Below, piece by piece: positions 59,957 through 64,000 of a stretch of 64,000 bases of DNA. The notes beneath the pieces are model-generated. The model was given only the letters and a program-made list of their open reading frames with translations, was not told where the DNA came from and did not search any database. The first letter of the stretch is position 1. Every line of letters begins with the position of its first letter. The position numbers and the translations under genes were made by a program. Location: positions 434,001-498,000 of the forward strand of contig CP064991.1 of the NCBI GenBank assembly GCA_016699895.1, written 5' to 3'. Origin of the DNA: Candidatus Saccharibacteria bacterium. Lineage in GTDB: Bacteria; Patescibacteriota; Saccharimonadia; Saccharimonadales; Saccharimonadaceae.

Positions 59957-62482
59957 GTGATATTTTACCAAAAGACTGCAGAAGAGACTTTATCATCTCT
60001 GAATACAAGTCCCAAAGGGATAACCTCTAACGAAGCGAATAAACGTTTGCTGGCGCATGGTCCGAATCAATTGGAGGTCAAAGGTGAGCCACTATGGAAA
60101 AAGCTAGCAGCGCCTTTTTCGTCTCTGATGATGTTAGTGCTAGTTGCAGCTGGTGGCGTTAGCTTGTGGCAACAAGAGTTTGTCGACGCCATTATTATTT
60201 TTGCCATTATTATGATTAGTGCAGTAATTGACTGGTTTCAACAGTGGTCAACGGAGAGAATTTTACGTAGTTTGCGACATAGAGAGCACGAAGACGTCGA
60301 GGTCTATCGCGATAATATAATTACTAGGGTTAAAACAGAGCATTTAGTCTGCGGTGATATTATAATTCTACAAGAAGGACAAAAGATTCCAGCCGATGCC
60401 CGTTTGATCGAGTCGAACAACCTTCATGTAGATGAGTCGATGCTAACAGGGGAGTCTCTGTCAGTAAAAAAGACTACAAAGCAGTTAAAGGGCGATAGGG
60501 AAGTCTATAATCAGCTGAACATGTTATTTAGCGGCTCTTTTGTAGTGACAGGTTCTGGTATTGCTGCTATAACAGCCATTGGTAATGACACCGAGTTCGG
60601 TCGCTTGGCCAAACTGGCGAGTAAGATAGATGAAAAATCACCAGTCCAGAAAAAGATTGACGATATCATTAGGAAAGTTATCTTGGCAGTTTTTGTATTA
60701 GCTGGTATAACTCTCGTTCTAGAACTGATACGTGGTATCGAACTAGTAGAAGCATTAAGATTCATTTTGGCATTCTCAGTTTCTGCTGTTCCAGAGGGTT
60801 TGCCTGTTGCTATTGCGGTTGTACTGGCTCTAGGAATGCGACGGATGGCCGAAGAAAAAGCTTTAGTTCGCAATATGCGTGCTATTGAAAATATCGGTTT
60901 AGTGACGACGATCGCTACTGATAAAACTGGCACACTAACTCGTAATGAATTGAGAGTGCAGGATGTTTGGTCGCCCAGATTCAATCCTCAAGCTTTCGCA
61001 CTACAAACGGCTTTTTCACTCAATATGACCAAAGGCTCAATCAGTGATCCACTCGATAATGCACTATTAATGTACGCTCAGAAATACAAAGTCAACGCAC
61101 CGCATAACTTAGCGAATGCGGAGTTAGTACAAGTTTTGCCATTTGACTATCGGTATTCTATGAGTGGCAATATATGGCGATTTGAAAAAAAGTTTGAAGT
61201 GTACGTTAAAGGAGCTCCTGAAAAGATTATAAATCAATGTAAAATGTCTGCCGCTGAAGAAGTTAATGCTATGGAACAGTTACATTCTTTTGCGGGAAAA
61301 GGGTTTCGGGTAATTGCATTCGCACAAATTTCATTATCCGATAAGATAGATAAATTATCAGAGATCCCTGTTAAGAAAATGAAACTAATTGGTTTAATGG
61401 CGATTGCCGATGAGTTGCGTCCCGGCGTAGAGGCAGCTATTCGTGAATCTGCTGGGGCTGGTGTACAGGTGCGAATGATAACTGGTGATCACTCTGAAAC
61501 TGCCTATCACATCGCCAAGAAAATCGGCATAGCTAATGATTCATTGCAAGTTTACGATAGCAGACGTCTTATGAAACTAAATCCATCCGAACTTGCTACC
61601 GTAGTTGAGAATACTCGAGTTTATGCGCGGGTTATACCCGAAGCTAAACATTTAATTCTAAATGAGTTGAATAAGACTGATATTACAGCTATGACCGGAG
61701 ATGGAGTTAATGACGTTCCGGCTTTGTCGCGAGCGCATGTAGGTATATCTATGGGATCAGGTGCGGCTATTGCTAAGGACGCTAGCGATATAGTGCTGCT
61801 AGATAATAATTTTCGATCGATTGTTACAGCTGTTCACGAAGGGCGTACTATTGTTGCTAACATTAGGCGTATTCTGGTTTACCTATTAGCTACCAATGCA
61901 GGTGAAGTGTTGACTACGATTGGAGCTTTATTAATTGGTTTACCCCTACCAGTATTGGCTGTGCAAATACTATGGATTAACTTAGTGACAGATACCTTTA
62001 TGGTGATTCCACTAGGTCTAGAACCTGGTAATAAAAATGATATGAAACATCCGCCCGCGAAAGCCAATGCGCCAATCTTATCTAACTATCTGATTAGTCG
62101 TATAGTATTAGCTGCATTAGGTATGTCAATAATATCCTTAACTGTATTTGTTATATTTCTAAGTACGCACGGTGAAGCTGAAGCTCGTTCAGCCACATTC
62201 TTAGTTTTAGTTGTTATTCAGTGGATTAATGCTATAGCTATGCGTGGAGAGGCGCCGGTTTATCGTCTTTTGCGAATCAAGAACAGGGCTTTTACGTTTG
62301 CACTGATAGCGGCCATAATAGTCCAGGTAGTTGTTATGTTAACTCCATTTAGCTCTATTCTACACCTTAATACTATACACGCTGATTCTTGGCTAGCTTG
62401 TTTAATAGCAGCTGTAGTAATGCTAGCAATTATCGAAATTCATAAATACATAGGTCGTCGAAACCATCAAAATATAAGCTAG
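59957..62482 (+). CDS. P-type cation ATPase (PMR1/SERCA-like calcium type)
   Basis: 841 residues from GTG. N-terminal cation-ATPase domain (YQKTAEETLSSLNTS, NEANKRLLAHGPNQLEVKG), actuator MLTGESLSVKK, transmembrane SAVPEGLPVAIAVVLALGM, phosphorylation site IATDKTGTLTRNEL, ATP site EVYVKGAPEKI, hinge MTGDGVNDVPALSRAHVGISMG, and a C-terminal set of helices (VQILWINLVTDTFMVIPLGLEP). The PEGLP and NLVTD motifs indicate Ca2+ (or Mn2+) export. Start and promoter suggest leaderless translation. Confidence 0.93.
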   Translation: MIFYQKTAEETLSSLNTSPKGITSNEANKRLLAHGPNQLEVKGEPLWKKLAAPFSSLMMLVLVAAGGVSLWQQEFVDAIIIFAIIMISAVIDWFQQWSTERILRSLRHREHEDVEVYRDNIITRVKTEHLVCGDIIILQEGQKIPADARLIESNNLHVDESMLTGESLSVKKTTKQLKGDREVYNQLNMLFSGSFVVTGSGIAAITAIGNDTEFGRLAKLASKIDEKSPVQKKIDDIIRKVILAVFVLAGITLVLELIRGIELVEALRFILAFSVSAVPEGLPVAIAVVLALGMRRMAEEKALVRNMRAIENIGLVTTIATDKTGTLTRNELRVQDVWSPRFNPQAFALQTAFSLNMTKGSISDPLDNALLMYAQKYKVNAPHNLANAELVQVLPFDYRYSMSGNIWRFEKKFEVYVKGAPEKIINQCKMSAAEEVNAMEQLHSFAGKGFRVIAFAQISLSDKIDKLSEIPVKKMKLIGLMAIADELRPGVEAAIRESAGAGVQVRMITGDHSETAYHIAKKIGIANDSLQVYDSRRLMKLNPSELATVVENTRVYARVIPEAKHLILNELNKTDITAMTGDGVNDVPALSRAHVGISMGSGAAIAKDASDIVLLDNNFRSIVTAVHEGRTIVANIRRILVYLLATNAGEVLTTIGALLIGLPLPVLAVQILWINLVTDTFMVIPLGLEPGNKNDMKHPPAKANAPILSNYLISRIVLAALGMSIISLTVFVIFLSTHGEAEARSATFLVLVVIQWINAIAMRGEAPVYRLLRIKNRAFTFALIAAIIVQVVVMLTPFSSILHLNTIHADSWLACLIAAVVMLAIIEIHKYIGRRNHQNIS

Positions 62483-62536
62483 TGAGTAGGTTTATAGATA
62501 TTTTATTTTAGTGACGATTTAATATTTGTACAAAAC

Positions 62537-62565
62537 TTGACTTTCTTTTTTCTAACCTGTACACT
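62537..62565 (+). promoter_or_regulatory. Promoter of the second collagen-like locus
   Basis: TTGACT (62537-62542), 17-nt spacer and TACACT (62560-62565). Confidence 0.7.
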
Positions 62566-62610
62566 ATCTATAAGCTTAAACATGTCACCTAGGAGGAGTG
62601 TGAACCAACT

Positions 62611-62673
62611 ATGGTTATAAAACTACCGCAAACAAGCAAAAGTACCCATAGAGGAGAAGTAGTACTACTATGA
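62611..62673 (+). CDS. Putative 20-residue leader peptide
   Basis: ATG 62611 to TGA 62671-62673, product MVIKLPQTSKSTHRGEVVLL, preceded by AGGAGGAG (12 nt spacing, longer than ideal). Its stop overlaps the start of the collagen-like gene by 4 nt (ATGA), the classic arrangement for translational coupling. A spurious frame cannot be excluded. Confidence 0.4.
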   Translation: MVIKLPQTSKSTHRGEVVLL

Positions 62674-63584
62674 CTCGTCTCCCAACACCAGGTTCCGACG
62701 AAGGCCAATGGGGTCAAATCCTCAATGACTACCTGTCTGCCGCCCATAAAACTGATGGTAGTCTCAAAGATAACGTAGTAACCTCTAATAACCTAGCTCC
62801 TGGCTCAGTTAGCTCAGCTAACATAGCTACCGGAGCTGTTACCGCTGCTAGTCTAGCTACCAATGCCGTCTCTGCCGATACTATCCAACCAGCTACCATT
62901 ACTGAAGACTTACTAGATCCTGCAGTTGCCACTAAACCAAACTCTATTGCAGGCGCTACTGGCGCTACCGGCCCTCAAGGACCAACTGGGTCTCCGGCGC
63001 CACTGGCGCTACTGGTCTACAAGGCGTCCAAGGCTCAACTGGTTCAACTGGTCTTCAGGGCGCAACCGGCCCAGGTACGCCAGGTGCCAGGGGCGAGGTC
63101 AACGGGCCCTACAGGCATGGGAACACCGGGGTATTGGTGCGACGGCGCAGGTTCAATTGGTGCTACCGGTGCTCAAGGTACCCGGGCGGCAGGTGCACAG
63201 GTCCTCCGGGGCCAGGGGCAACCGGAACTACAGGGCAACCGGTGCCCAAGGTTGACTGGGCAACGGTTCCCTGGACCGGGGGGGGCCCGGGGCCCGGCCC
63301 CGGCCGGGGGGCCCGACGGCCGCCCGGCCCGGGGGGCGCGAGGGGGCGGCGGGGCGGGGGGGCCGGATTACAGCGGCATTGGATTCTAAAGGCGCAACCT
63401 CACATACTCATACTGCCGGATCGCAAATCAGTGACTCCTCAGTTGTCGGACGAGCCGTTTTGACCGCTCCTGATACAGCCACTGCTCAATCGGCACTTGC
63501 CGCAACAGGCCAGTACAGGTCGTTGATTCGTTCGCCGAGGTAACTACTCCAGTTTATGGCACATTATATGTAGTGAGGTCATAA
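62670..63584 (+). pseudogene. Collagen-like protein sharing the 27210 N-terminal module; repeat region frameshifted
   Basis: The first about 105 residues are clean: LPTPGSDEGQWGQILNDYL and AHKTDGSLK (as at 27210), then Ala/Thr/Asn-rich segments, then Gly-X-Y (GATGATGPQGPTG). Around 62990 collagen coding moves to another frame (GATGATGLQGVQGSTGSTG), with further shifts to about 63200. 63270-63370 is nearly pure G/C. From about 63376 an intact C-terminal frame (SKGATSHTHTAGSQISDSS ... ATTPVYGTLYVV-like) ends at TAA 63582-63584. Repeat-driven consensus errors or true decay are both possible. Confidence 0.65.
63270..63370. other. Near-pure G/C stretch inside the collagen-like gene
   Basis: About 100 bases made almost only of G and C runs, unlike anything else in the window. 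Most likely a corrupted consensus in a repetitive region. Confidence 0.6.
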
Positions 63585-63586
63585 TA

Positions 63587-64000
63587 ATGGCGGTCACATT
63601 TGGCGGTTATCGCTATGGTGCTACAGGCAGTAATGTCTCTACGGTCAATATAAATCCAAACCTCGGAGGTGGTGGATCAGGAGGCGCCGCTTGTAATGTG
63701 GGAGACTGGATGATATTAGTCATGATAGGTGGATCTGGCATGGGTGATACGAACGTACCTGGCGACCTATCGGGATGGACGATAGTAAGATCTTTTGGCT
63801 ATTCGACGGGCGCGGGGGCTTTTGAAACTGGTGTATGGATGAAAAAGCGTGAAGCCGGTGAGACTAGCTATGACTGGCCGCTAGATGGTACTGGTATTCA
63901 AACTAGTTGGCACATGGTATGGTATAGGGGCGCTGCAGATGCATTTAGTGGAGTATTTTGGGATCGTAATGGTCATGGCACGAGCACTACGAATGTTGCG
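63587..64000 (+). CDS. Gly-rich surface/tail-like protein of unknown function (partial at window edge)
   Basis: The frame is open from ATG 63587 to the window end (138 codons). It starts MAVTFGGYRYGATGSNVSTV, contains GGGGSGGAACNVGDWMILV and continues with beta-strand-like, aromatic-rich sequence (SGWTIVRSFGYSTGAGAFETG, WHMVWYRGAADAFSG). This resembles carbohydrate-binding or phage-structural beta domains but is not assignable to a family. It begins 2 nt after the collagen-like gene, parallel to the CotH gene's position at the first locus. Confidence 0.5.
   Translation, partial: MAVTFGGYRYGATGSNVSTVNINPNLGGGGSGGAACNVGDWMILVMIGGSGMGDTNVPGDLSGWTIVRSFGYSTGAGAFETGVWMKKREAGETSYDWPLDGTGIQTSWHMVWYRGAADAFSGVFWDRNGHGTSTTNVA

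Overview
The window looks like a chromosomal segment of a Candidatus Saccharibacteria (TM7, Patescibacteria/CPR) genome. This is an inference from gene content: compact, mostly single-copy housekeeping genes of about 50% GC, short intergenic spaces, no rRNA, and several divergent or minimised versions of standard proteins (a LigA without zinc-finger cysteines, a MutY without Fe-S cysteines, a bL32-like protein without zinc cysteines, a LeuS carrying a Nudix insert). TGA is used as an ordinary stop in several genes, so the recoded UGA=Gly code of Gracilibacteria/Absconditabacteria does not apply.

Layout. 1-9.9 kb: 3' end of a corrinoid adenosyltransferase, typA, gpmA, ldh, eno, two CDP-alcohol phosphatidyltransferase family genes, rarA, a slipin and ddl. 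9.9-16.3 kb: tRNA-Phe, -Gly, -Cys and -Leu, followed by a roughly 5.8 kb element integrated at the 3' end of tRNA-Leu. It carries a large serine recombinase, a PadR regulator and an ABC exporter, and recognisable attL, attR and internal attP-like sites. 16.3-26 kb: a membrane protein, a nucleoside hydrolase with an attenuator-type leader, lemA/htpX (split), a broken P-loop kinase, an aldo/keto reductase, ligA, three small nucleotide-housekeeping genes, an RRM protein and an orphan structured RNA. 26-31 kb: a glycosyltransferase, a collagen-like/FN3 protein beside a CotH-type kinase, tRNA-Ala and an AEC permease. 31-43.8 kb: a P-type ATPase, a Mur ligase, leuS(Nudix), a bL32-like gene, nusB, nudix, rnc, rpsP, khpA, trmD and a rhodanese. 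43.8-47.4 kb: tRNA-Gln with an upstream partial copy, then an AT-rich defence island (structured leader RNA, restriction enzyme, DNA methylase, frameshifted DUF3644/HEPN gene). 47.5-64 kb: an S66 peptidase, an unexplained HAD-PRTase / SIS / kinase operon, a HIT protein, small membrane proteins, an AI-2E family permease, mutY-like, mscS, a GH13 enzyme, a TrxB-like protein without CxxC, a Ca-type P-ATPase, and a second, damaged collagen-like locus.

The main unexplained signals are as follows. (i) Three copies of a near-identical 96-nt element sit just behind stop codons, each bracketed by arms that differ between copies but always pair. (ii) At least 17 genes have their -10 box only 6-10 nt before the start codon, so they are probably leaderless. 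(iii) Integration at tRNA-Leu left inverted att-site repeats. (iv) Partial 5' copies of two tRNA genes are each followed by an inverted tRNA fragment. (v) Collagen-like proteins share one N-terminal module, and one of them sits beside a CotH-type kinase. Several genes are interrupted by single-base frameshifts or in-frame stops (ABC ATPase, HtpX, P-loop kinase, DUF3644, HAD-PRTase, collagen-like gene). Some of these may be consensus errors, because a 13-C run and a pure G/C stretch near 63.3 kb also look suspicious.
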